Positions 1 to 7,900 of a stretch of DNA of 64,000 nucleotides are shown in pieces (position 1 is the first letter of the stretch; each line of letters begins with the position of its first letter). The stretch covers positions 124,001-188,000 of the forward strand of contig NZ_BSDJ01000007.1 of NCBI RefSeq assembly GCF_027925525.1, in the 5' to 3' direction. This stretch comes from Paenibacillus tyrphae (lineage in GTDB: Bacteria > Bacillota > Bacilli > Paenibacillales > NBRC-103111). A program made the position numbers and the translations under genes. The notes beneath the pieces were generated by a model. The model worked only from the letters and a program-made list of their open reading frames with translations, had not been told where the DNA came from and did no database searches.

Positions 1-80
1 ACGTCACGCTTGCGAACATCGATGCCGCATTCGCCGCAAGGTTAAATCAAGGTGATCCAGGTGAAAGCCATGACGACTAA
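1..80 (+). CDS. 3' end of an upstream gene (partial)
   Basis: Frame 3 is open from the window edge to a TAA at 78-80. Its last residues read VTLANIDAAFAARL and end in SHDD. The next gene's ATG at 70 lies inside it, an 11-base overlap typical of translationally coupled genes. Only about 25 codons are visible, so the family cannot be named and coding status is inferred from the overlap. Confidence 0.4.
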   Translation, partial: VTLANIDAAFAARLNQGDPGESHDD

Positions 81-1008
81 AACCGCCGTTCAATTCCGCA
101 AAACGCAAGCGACCTCGCATTTGTTCGACCGCTTGAAGCAGTGCCGGCGCTGCAGCCGGTATTCTTGTCTATGGGACGACCGCTGCCTGTCGTGCGAAGC
201 CGAGCAAAGCCGCAGCGCCGTCCCCGAGCAGACCGGAGCGGTTCTGAAGCACCGCAGGCAGACCGGCATGCTGGCTGTCGGCGCGATCGGCGCCCTCGCC
301 TTTCTGCTCGCCCGCAACGCGGAGCAGATGATTTTGTCCGTCGTCGGCGCCGCCCTGCTGCTCGCGCTGTACGTTTTTTTGCATAAGCGCTACGAGCCTA
401 TCTTATATAGACGTACGCTAGGCCGTTTACTCCTGCAAGATCAGCAAAAAATTCGCGAAGGGCTGCTGCTCGACATCGACGATGCGGAAGCGGACCTCCG
501 GGAAGAAGACTTTAAGACCGCCTATGAAAAGTTCCGCGAGATCGGTTATTTCATTCAAGACGACTCGATCAAAATTTTAAAGGTATACTGCCTGAACAAA
601 TTTATTTTGCGCAGCGATATGGACCTTGAGCTCAACTCCCTTCTGCCGAACCGTTTTGACAAAGACGTGATCGAATATATGCATGAAATCGGCAAAGTGC
701 GTCCTCAGCTCATTACCCGCGAAGCGCTCGACTACGTCATGAAATACCGGGGCATGATCGAGAGGCTTCCCGAGGGAAGAGACGTCCTGACGGCGGCGGC
801 CGGAGCCGCGCTGCGCGTGAAGTCCAATCTGCACGCGTACCGCAGCCTGCTGTTGGACCACGCCCAGGAGCTGCCGAAAGACCGGCTGCTTCGGCTGTGC
901 CGACTGCTTGCCGAGCAGCCGGACGCCGACCCCGAGCTGACCCAGAAAGCGCGCGATGCCGTGAAGCTGAAATACGACTTCGATCCGGAATTCCAAGGCA
1001 TCCTGTAG
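70..1008 (+). CDS. Membrane protein with N-terminal Cys cluster, unknown function
   Basis: I do not recognise the family. The N-terminus carries a zinc-ribbon-like cluster, CRRC then C, C and LSC within about residues 23-42. Two hydrophobic helices follow at about 67-105, then a roughly 200-residue charged, helical C-terminal part in the cytoplasm or on its inner face. GTG codons at 52 and 61 are also in frame; ATG 70 is preferred because AAGGTGAT at about 49-56 precedes it and it overlaps the upstream gene's stop. It is followed 19 bases later by another membrane-anchored protein, so the two probably form an operon and may work together. A role as a membrane-bound sensor or scaffold is only a guess. 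Confidence 0.6.
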   Translation: MTTKTAVQFRKTQATSHLFDRLKQCRRCSRYSCLWDDRCLSCEAEQSRSAVPEQTGAVLKHRRQTGMLAVGAIGALAFLLARNAEQMILSVVGAALLLALYVFLHKRYEPILYRRTLGRLLLQDQQKIREGLLLDIDDAEADLREEDFKTAYEKFREIGYFIQDDSIKILKVYCLNKFILRSDMDLELNSLLPNRFDKDVIEYMHEIGKVRPQLITREALDYVMKYRGMIERLPEGRDVLTAAAGAALRVKSNLHAYRSLLLDHAQELPKDRLLRLCRLLAEQPDADPELTQKARDAVKLKYDFDPEFQGIL

Positions 1009-1027
1009 AAAGGAAAGGAGGCTGCCT

Positions 1028-2959
1028 ATGTCTATCTCTACGTATAAACGGTCCGTCCGTTACAGAAACGCCGCGATTGCCGTCCTCGTTCTTCTGCTCT
1101 TGGCGGCGTGCTTCAAAGTCTACGCCTGGTGGCAAAAAGCGGAGCTTTACCAGCAGGCGGCGGCACAGCTTGCCGCAGGCAACGCAGTCGAAGCTGAGGA
1201 GTTGTTCCTCAAGGCGCAAAAAATCGGCTTCGTCGATTATAAAGAAGCGGAAACGGAGCAGGCGCTCAGCGCTCTTCAGCCGGTTACGCAAGCGAAGCGG
1301 CTGTTCTCGTCTCTAACCGACCAGATCGCCTCTGCAGTTGCCGTAAACGATGCCGGCAGCTTGGTGAAAGCGTACGAATCGTATCAGAGCGCCAAGTCGC
1401 AGGTCGCGAAGCTGGACGAAGGCTCGCAGAAGCGGTTCGCAGAAACCGCGGCGTCCTACAATATCGACGCACGCTTCGCGGAAGCGTTCGGCTCGGTCAA
1501 GACGGCGCTAATCCAAAGCGTCGAAGGCGCCGTCGCCAAGAAAAAATTCGACGCCGATACCGCTGTCGGATTCCTGCTGCAAATTCCCGCGGTCTATTAT
1601 AAGGACGAAGCGGCGAAGCGAAAAGCTCTCAACCCGCTGCTGCAAAAATACGACCAAGGCCGCCTGGACGCACTCGTCAAATCCAAATCGCTGGACGAAA
1701 TGTTGAAGGAAGGCGAAGGGCTGCTAAAATTTTATAAGGATCGGGGCTGGGAGGCTCCCTGGGTCGCTGCAAAACTTGAGAAGGCGGCTCAGGACACGCT
1801 GGCCAAGCTGGAGAAGAACGATCTGGGCGGCTTCCTGAACGCTGCCAAAACCGTGCAGTCCCACAAGGAGCTCTTCGGCAGCGGCAGCAAGCTGAACGGG
1901 TATATCCAATCGGTGGTGAACGGCCGAATGGCCCGGGCGGAGCAACTGATCGCCGCCAAAAAGTATGCGGAGGCCGAAGAGCTGTACAAAACGCTTGGCG
2001 CCTACCGCGATACGTCCCAAGAGCTGCAGGCGCTCGGTCAGCGCCGATTGGAAAGCGATCCGGCCGTGCTGCTTCAAAAGGCCGGCATCGAAGGCGCCCT
2101 CACCGCCGCCACGAGTCTGAAAGGGACGAACGGCGCACAAACGGCAGCCGCTGCGGTTACGGACAAGAAAAAGGTCGTGCTCGTCCGGCTGTTCTCGGAC
2201 CAGCGCATCGAGGTCGCAGAAGGAGCTGTGCCGGGCGACCTGGCCGCTGTCAAATCGATCCGCCCGGCCGACGAGCTCAGCCCGGAAGGACAGCCCGTGC
2301 TGCTGCTCGAAGCGGCCTCCAAGAAGCGGAAAGCCCGCTATGTCGCGTTCGAAGCGCACGCGTCCGAGCTTAAGCCGATTCTCGATCTGGAGGCCGATAA
2401 GCTGGAGTCGGTGCGTCCGGGTGTAGTAAGCGCCGATAATCCCGTGCCCGAGCGGCCGGAGAAGAACGGTGCCGACAAGAACAGTACGGACAAGAACGGT
2501 ACGGAATCTACAGGCTCCCAAGCCGGAGCGAAAGCGGTCTACGAATACCGCAGCGGGCGGTATGTTTTCGTCAAGTCCGAAGAAAACGGGAACAACGCTG
2601 TCACGAACGGAAACGGCGACGTGAAGCAGGACGCGGATAAGAAAGATCCGAAGGACGGCACAACTAAGGATGCCAAAGAAGGTACGAAGGAAGTCAAAAG
2701 CATTACGGCCAACGAGCTGCCGAAGTACAAAAACTCGAAGGTTGTGTTCCAATGCGACATCCAATCGGTTGCGGACAATCGGGCCATCGTCAAGTTCGAC
2801 GATCTGTACATCGTGCTGACCGGCAAATTCAAGTTCGGCACCGGACCGGCGGTCATCACGGGCACGTACACTTCCACCGAGGATCTGAAGCAAGGAAACA
2901 AGACGGTGAAAGCTTACGTCGTGCAAGTATCATCGCTCGTGCAGGACGAAGAGTCGTAA
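1028..2959 (+). CDS. Single-pass membrane-anchored helical-repeat protein, unknown function
   Basis: The start has an AAAGGAGG site at about 1013-1020. One membrane helix lies at about residues 14-32, with positive residues before it, so most of the 643-residue protein should be extracytoplasmic. Residues about 40-350 are Ala/Lys/Glu-rich helices resembling tetratricopeptide-like repeats (for example AEAEELYKTLGAYRDTS). A low-complexity linker with repeated DKN and NG units follows at about 470-555. The last 85 residues look like a separate beta-rich, OB-like domain (VVFQCDIQSVADNRAIVKFD). No catalytic motif is visible. The upstream Cys-cluster protein is its likely operon partner, and a terminator follows directly. 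Confidence 0.6.
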   Translation: MSISTYKRSVRYRNAAIAVLVLLLLAACFKVYAWWQKAELYQQAAAQLAAGNAVEAEELFLKAQKIGFVDYKEAETEQALSALQPVTQAKRLFSSLTDQIASAVAVNDAGSLVKAYESYQSAKSQVAKLDEGSQKRFAETAASYNIDARFAEAFGSVKTALIQSVEGAVAKKKFDADTAVGFLLQIPAVYYKDEAAKRKALNPLLQKYDQGRLDALVKSKSLDEMLKEGEGLLKFYKDRGWEAPWVAAKLEKAAQDTLAKLEKNDLGGFLNAAKTVQSHKELFGSGSKLNGYIQSVVNGRMARAEQLIAAKKYAEAEELYKTLGAYRDTSQELQALGQRRLESDPAVLLQKAGIEGALTAATSLKGTNGAQTAAAAVTDKKKVVLVRLFSDQRIEVAEGAVPGDLAAVKSIRPADELSPEGQPVLLLEAASKKRKARYVAFEAHASELKPILDLEADKLESVRPGVVSADNPVPERPEKNGADKNSTDKNGTESTGSQAGAKAVYEYRSGRYVFVKSEENGNNAVTNGNGDVKQDADKKDPKDGTTKDAKEGTKEVKSITANELPKYKNSKVVFQCDIQSVADNRAIVKFDDLYIVLTGKFKFGTGPAVITGTYTSTEDLKQGNKTVKAYVVQVSSLVQDEES

Positions 2960-2980
2960 GCCGATCATCTGGCGTTTAAA

Positions 2981-3023
2981 AAGGGAGATTTTCCGTCTTT
3001 GGAGACGGGGTCTTCCTTTTTTT
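2981..3023 (+). terminator. Rho-independent terminator after the first operon
   Basis: CCGTC (2993-2997) pairs with GACGG (3004-3008). The stem extends outward through AAGG-AGA against TCTT-CCTT and ends in a run of seven T. It lies just past the stop at 2959. Confidence 0.8.
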
Positions 3024-3099
3024 ATTTCCATGCTGCAACAAATGACCGGGCTTTTCCGTATGAGGAGTATATCTTTTAAGGATCGGAGATTGACGGGCC

Positions 3100-4128
3100 G
3101 TGTTCGATGACGAAGCTTTGCTGAACAAAATACGGGATCATTTTCAATTGCCGGCGTTCGCCGGTTTGTGCCGAGTGCAGTACGAAGAAGAGCCCGACGA
3201 CCTGCGCATTGTGGTTAAGGTAACAACATCCGACGGACGAAGCTATGCCGTGCGGATGATGTCCAACTCCTATTCGACGTTGGAGGACCTTGCAGGACAA
3301 GCGTCCCTGTGCGGGCTGCTTTCCGGCGGCGGACTGAACGTCCCGACGCGCTTGTACGGAAGCGACGGACGTCCTTACCTGATTTTGTCGCGGAAAGGAC
3401 ACGAGGTTTGGGCGACCGTGGAAACCTGGCTGCCGGGCAAAGAACCGGAAAACCTAACGATCGGCCTCGCCGAACAAGCAGGCGAATGGCTCGGAGCCAT
3501 GCACCGGATTGCCGGTCAGGCGCCTGCACCGATCCCTTTTACCTCGGAGAGCCCGTGGAGCCTGTTCGGTCAGGAAGACGAGCTGGATCAGGATGCTCAA
3601 GCCTTAGAAAAGGCGCTCCAGACTGGCGGCGCAGAGCCGCCACTGATGCGAGAGTTGTTCGCCCTGTACCGGGAAAAACGCTCCAGACTCCGGGCAGGTT
3701 GGCCCGAACTGCCGGGCGGTCCGGTGCAAGGAGATTTTTCTTTAAACAATTTGCTTATGGACGAAAACGGATGTCTGTGCGGCGTGATTGATTTTTATCT
3801 TGCGGGAACCGACGTCTTTGTCGGCCATTTGGCGGGAGAAGCTTCGTTTCTAGCTTATGCGGCGGATAAGGAAAGTGCGGAAACCTCCGAAGCCGCAGGG
3901 GATCGATACTTGGAGGCGCTGATGGCCGGCTATGAGCGGTGCCGTCCTCTGAATACGCGGGAACGGAGCGTGCTGAACGACTTGATCGGTTTGCGCAGGG
4001 CGTTTGCTTGCTATCAGGTGGATGAAGTGCTCGGAGAGATCAAAGCGGGAAATACGGAACAGGTCAATCAGAAGCTGAAAGACATGATTTTATATTTGAA
4101 AAAAGAATACCGCCGAACGGACTTGTAA
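3100..4128 (+). CDS. Phosphotransferase of the APH/choline kinase fold
   Basis: The 342-residue length and motifs fit an aminoglycoside phosphotransferase-like kinase, which transfers a phosphate from ATP to a small hydroxylated substrate in the cytosol. The catalytic loop reads QGDFSLNNLLMDENG, so the usual HGD has Gln for His; the Asp and second Asn are kept. The metal-binding motif IDFYLAG follows. The N-terminal lobe (DLRIVVKVTTSDGRSYAVRMM) looks like the nucleotide-binding sheet with its Lys. The GTG start at 3100 is supported by GGAG at about 3084. The substrate is not predictable: family members act on antibiotics, choline, homoserine or spore-coat sugars. The gene stands alone between two terminators. 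Confidence 0.75.
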   Translation: MFDDEALLNKIRDHFQLPAFAGLCRVQYEEEPDDLRIVVKVTTSDGRSYAVRMMSNSYSTLEDLAGQASLCGLLSGGGLNVPTRLYGSDGRPYLILSRKGHEVWATVETWLPGKEPENLTIGLAEQAGEWLGAMHRIAGQAPAPIPFTSESPWSLFGQEDELDQDAQALEKALQTGGAEPPLMRELFALYREKRSRLRAGWPELPGGPVQGDFSLNNLLMDENGCLCGVIDFYLAGTDVFVGHLAGEASFLAYAADKESAETSEAAGDRYLEALMAGYERCRPLNTRERSVLNDLIGLRRAFACYQVDEVLGEIKAGNTEQVNQKLKDMILYLKKEYRRTDL

Positions 4129-4143
4129 GTTCCGTTCATGCAG

Positions 4144-4173
4144 AAACCGGGAGTCCGTCTCCCGGTTTTCCTT
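4144..4173. terminator. Terminator between convergent genes
   Basis: AAACCGGGAG (4144-4153) pairs with CTCCCGGTTT (4159-4168) around a five-base loop, followed by TTCCTTTTT. It lies between the phosphotransferase stop and the 3' end of the minus-strand glycine-zipper gene, so it may serve both. Confidence 0.85.
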
Positions 4174-4174
4174 T

Positions 4175-4519
4175 TTACTGATTCTGCTGCGGCTGCACAG
4201 GCTGAATCGTGCCCTGGACCATCCGGTTGTTGACCAAGGCGTCCCCGGCCCGATGGCCGACGCTGCGCCCGACCGAGCTGCCTACAAGTCCACCCAGCAC
4301 CGCGCCAACCGCTGTCCCGAAGACCGGAAGCACTGCCGAGCCGAGCATCGCGCCGTACTCTACCCCGGCCATAATGCCGACAGCCCCTGTCACATTTTCT
4401 ACGGTTTGTACAGCGTATTCCTTTGTCTTCATCTGCCCTTTGGCCAGCGCATTTGTATCCTGTATTTGAGACAAGCCGCCCGAAATCATCCCGGTCCATA
4501 CGGAACCGCTTTGAAACAT
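4175..4519 (-). CDS. Glycine-zipper membrane protein next to the P-type ATPase
   Basis: This 114-residue protein has a polar N-terminus (about 1-40, ending in KTKEYAVQTVENVTG) and two hydrophobic segments at about 45-80. These are full of small residues spaced by four (GAVGIMAGVEYGAMLG, then GTAVGAVLGGLVGSSVG), the pattern that packs helices in membranes. The tail is Gln/Pro-rich. GAGGTGGG sits 5-10 bases before ATG 4519. It lies downstream of a 54-residue small protein on the same strand and diverges from the large P-type ATPase. The likely role is a membrane scaffold or accessory for that pump, inferred from position and composition only. Confidence 0.65.
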   Translation of the reverse strand: MFQSGSVWTGMISGGLSQIQDTNALAKGQMKTKEYAVQTVENVTGAVGIMAGVEYGAMLGSAVLPVFGTAVGAVLGGLVGSSVGRSVGHRAGDALVNNRMVQGTIQPVQPQQNQ

Positions 4520-4628
4520 GATCCCACCTCATTTCGAGTCATCCGGCCGTAGCATAGCCGGTTTGTTTAGCTTGCCCTGCTCTCGTTCAAAACACTCGAA
4601 AGGAAGACGCTCGATCAAACCCTCAGGC

Positions 4629-4793
4629 TTACTTCCGCAAGCCTTCCACCGTGTCTTTGGCCTGCTCCGTCAAATTCAACACGGCTTCCGTCCCTTTAAC
4701 CGCAAATTTGCGCATCGTTTTCCGGGCCTCCGGGGAAAATGCCAGCATCATCGCGGCACCCGCAAGTACATAAGCGATCGGCAGCTTCGCCAT
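4629..4793 (-). CDS. 54-residue membrane-anchored small protein
   Basis: The peptide begins MAKLPIAYVLAGAAMMLAF, a single short hydrophobic helix. An amphipathic, charged tail follows (SPEARKTMRKFAVKGTEAV, ending TVEGLRK). Translation is well supported: AAGGGTGA sits six bases before the ATG at 4793. The plan (one small-residue helix, then Ala/Glu/Lys-rich helix) resembles the PacL/DUF1490 companions of mycobacterial metal-pumping ATPases and the small protein at 9625 on the other side of the ATPase. It probably shares a transcript with the glycine-zipper gene at 4175. The length is below usual gene-calling cutoffs. Confidence 0.6.
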   Translation of the reverse strand: MAKLPIAYVLAGAAMMLAFSPEARKTMRKFAVKGTEAVLNLTEQAKDTVEGLRK

Positions 4794-4947
4794 GGTCTCA
4801 CCCTTTCCAAAAAAATAAGGTACTACAGATCATTCCACATTGACGAAAAATTATGCATGGACACGAACTGCATAAATCGCTAAAGGCTGTGTATACTAGC
4901 GAAAATCAGCCCCAGACTCCAAACGAGGAAGCCCAAGGAGCGTATGT

Positions 4948-7900
4948 ATGCCTACGGAAAGCTTGAAACATCGACGGTTTGTTCGAATGCTGCCAGGACG
5001 CATTCGCATCGAATTTTACGGTCTTCATAACAATCCGGATACGGCACAGCGGATTCAGACCGAGCTTTCGGTCTGGACCGGAATTACCCTCGTCCGGGCT
5101 TGCCCGCTTTCAGGCAGAGTTCTCCTGACGTACGATGAGCGGCGGCTTAAAGCGGAGCAAGTCCTCGAACGCATCGAACAGCTGGAAGAGGAGCTTGCGC
5201 AGCCTTGTGCCGACGCGGGGTCATTCAGCAGCTACGATGTTCCTGCAGTCTGCGGGCAATCCTCCCCTTCTCCGGATGCATCGCCCGTCAAGCGGGAAGC
5301 CGCAGCCGCGGCGGAACTGCCCGGGGCGTCATGCGCAGCTTCAGGGCGCATGCCTCTTCCCCTTGCGCTCAGCATGGGCGGCCTCGCCGTGCTCGGCACG
5401 AAGCAGCTGCTGCTTGGCAGATCGGCTTTGGCCCGCAGTCCGGCTCCCTTTTATTTATCCGCCGGACTCTCTGTCATTACGGGCTATCCGCTGCTGAGAC
5501 GAGGGTTTCAGAGCTTCGCCAAGGAACGCAAGTGGAACGCCGACCTGCTTCTGGGTACCGGTGCATTAGCGCTTGCTTTGGTGCGGGAAAATCTAATCGT
5601 TTTGGCAGGAATCGGTCTTCTGCAGTATGTGGAGTGGAAACGAAATCAGTCGGCGGCGAACCGCTCGCCGGCGGTGCTTCCGCCTGAAATTAAGCAATAT
5701 ACGGAGAAAGCGAACAAATGGGGGCTAATCGGCGCCGGAGCGACCCTCGCGCTCACGCGTGACCCTCTGCGCGCGGTTGCGGTACTGCTCGCCGCCAACC
5801 CCAGACCGGCGTTCATTCCGGCCGAATACGGCTGGCAGCAGGCGGAGCTTGTTTGCACCGAAAATCGGGCCTTGCTGCCGAATAGCGGGTCCTTATCCAA
5901 GCTGGCAAGGACGAAAACGCTGCTCCTGGAGGATGCTTCGGCGCTCTATCGGGTTGAAAGCGAGGAAATTCAATGTTTGACGAAAGAATCGGCGGCGGAC
6001 AAAGTCATCTGCTTAACAGCCTCATTGTTTGAAAAAAGCAGCCATCCGTGGAAAGCCGAGCTATCGGAAAAAGCCAGACAAACGTGCCGGACCCTCCGAA
6101 CGGCGTTTCAGGTGGAAGAATCGGCGGAGGGCCTGCAGGGCAAAATCAACGGAGCCCGCGTGTTCGCCGGGAGCTATGCCTACTGCCAGAAGCAGGGTAT
6201 CGACTGCGAAATGTACGAGCTGGAGGCTAAAAGATTGGCGAGACACGGCTCGGACGTGCTCTTCGTCGGGGTTAAGGCAGAAAGCAGCGGGGGAACCTGC
6301 ATCGGACTGCTGAGCAAGAAGCGACAGCTTCATTCAGCACACGCCCCCTTGATTCGTGCATTGAAGGCGCAAGGCTGGTCGATCGGAGCCTTAAGCTGCA
6401 GCGAAGGGACGGACATCTCGCTGCTGGAGCGGCAAGGTCTTGATACGGACTGGCTATTGCTTCAGCCCGGCGAATGGGCCGAACGATTGGCAGCCGGCGT
6501 TCCGCGCGGAGAGAACGCATTACTAGTGACCAGTAGCGATACCTCGCCTGTTCATGCCCTGTGCCGGGAATACGGCATTCCGTCGATCACGGTGCAGCAG
6601 TTGTCCGAGCTTCCGCGGACGCTGGAAGTGGCCGGCCGCATGGACCGCAGCGTACACCTAAATTATCGGCTTACCGCGATCTGGAATATCGTCGGCTCCG
6701 CTCTGGCGGCATTCGGCTTTATTCGTGCGCCGCTCGTCAATTTGGCTTCCGACGCCCTTTCGTTGGCGTTTATGTCCGCCTTTCGGCAAACGAGCGAGCG
6801 GGCGGCTGTGCCCCCGCTTGCGACGGGCGACCGGGAAGCCGCTGCTACGGCGGAGGCGTCCGTTCTGTGGCACGAGGCTCCGTGGGAGCGGGCCGTCAGC
6901 CATTATGGCACCGATACCGGGCGCGGGCTCGATGGAGGTCAGGTTCATGCGTTACGAAGCGTTCATGGCAGCAATCAGTTGGAAGGACGACAGCCGACGC
7001 CTTGGATCGTCTCCTTTTTGGCACAGTTCAAAGAGTTTACAACCTTAATCCTGCTTGGGACGACAGCTTTGTCGTTTTTTACCGGCGGCTTGTACGACGG
7101 CATTGCGATGGGAGCGGTACTTCTCGCCAACGCGGCAGTCGGCACGATGCAGGAACGCAAAGCGGAGCAGGTCATCGAATCGCTCAACCGGTACCAGCCC
7201 CCGACCTGCAAGGTGCTCCGTAACGGAACCTTGGAAGAGATTTCGGCACTGGAGCTCGTCCCCGGGGATATCGTGCAGTTGGAGGCCGGCGACCGCGTAC
7301 CGGCCGATATCCGGTTGGTCGAATCGTTTAACTTACAGGTCAGCGAAGCGGCGTTGACAGGAGAATCGGTCCCTGTTCCGAAACAGGAAGCCCCCGTCGA
7401 CGGAGCGCTCCCTCTGGCGGAACGCTCCAATATGATCTATATGGGCACCGACGTTACCCGGGGCAAAGCGACCGGCGTCGTCGTCCAGACCGGCCTGCAT
7501 ACGGAAATGGGCCGCCTCATGTCCCTGCTGCAGAACGACGAAAAAGAACTGACGCCGCTGCAGAAGCAGGTCACCTCCATCAGCAAAAAATTCATCAAAG
7601 GAGCATTGATCGTCTGCGGCATCGTGTTCGTCACGGGATTGCTGCGTGGCATTCCGCTGATGCAGATGGTTTCCACGTCCATCACGCTGGCGGCTTCGGC
7701 CATTCCCGAGGGGCTGCCCGTAACCATTACGATCGCGCTGAGCGCCGGCATCTTCCGCATGGCCCGCAAGCAGGCGCTCGTCCGCAAACTGTCCGCTCTG
7801 GAAACGCTAGGCCGGACGACGGTCATCTGCTCGGACAAAACCGGAACGCTGACCAAAAACGAAATGACCGTCCGGCACGTCATCTCGTTGAACCGAAGCT

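Noticed and set aside
1724..2926. 400-codon minus-strand frame
   Set aside because: Antisense to the repeat-rich anchored protein; no ribosome binding site or recognisable domain.
4175..4519. Glycine-zipper protein considered as a bacteriocin or holin
   Set aside because: There is no leader or immunity or lysis gene; the setting is a P-type ATPase locus.
4869..4897. TGCATA and TATACT as a P-type ATPase promoter
   Set aside because: The -10 is good but the -35 matches only three of six bases, so it is not listed.
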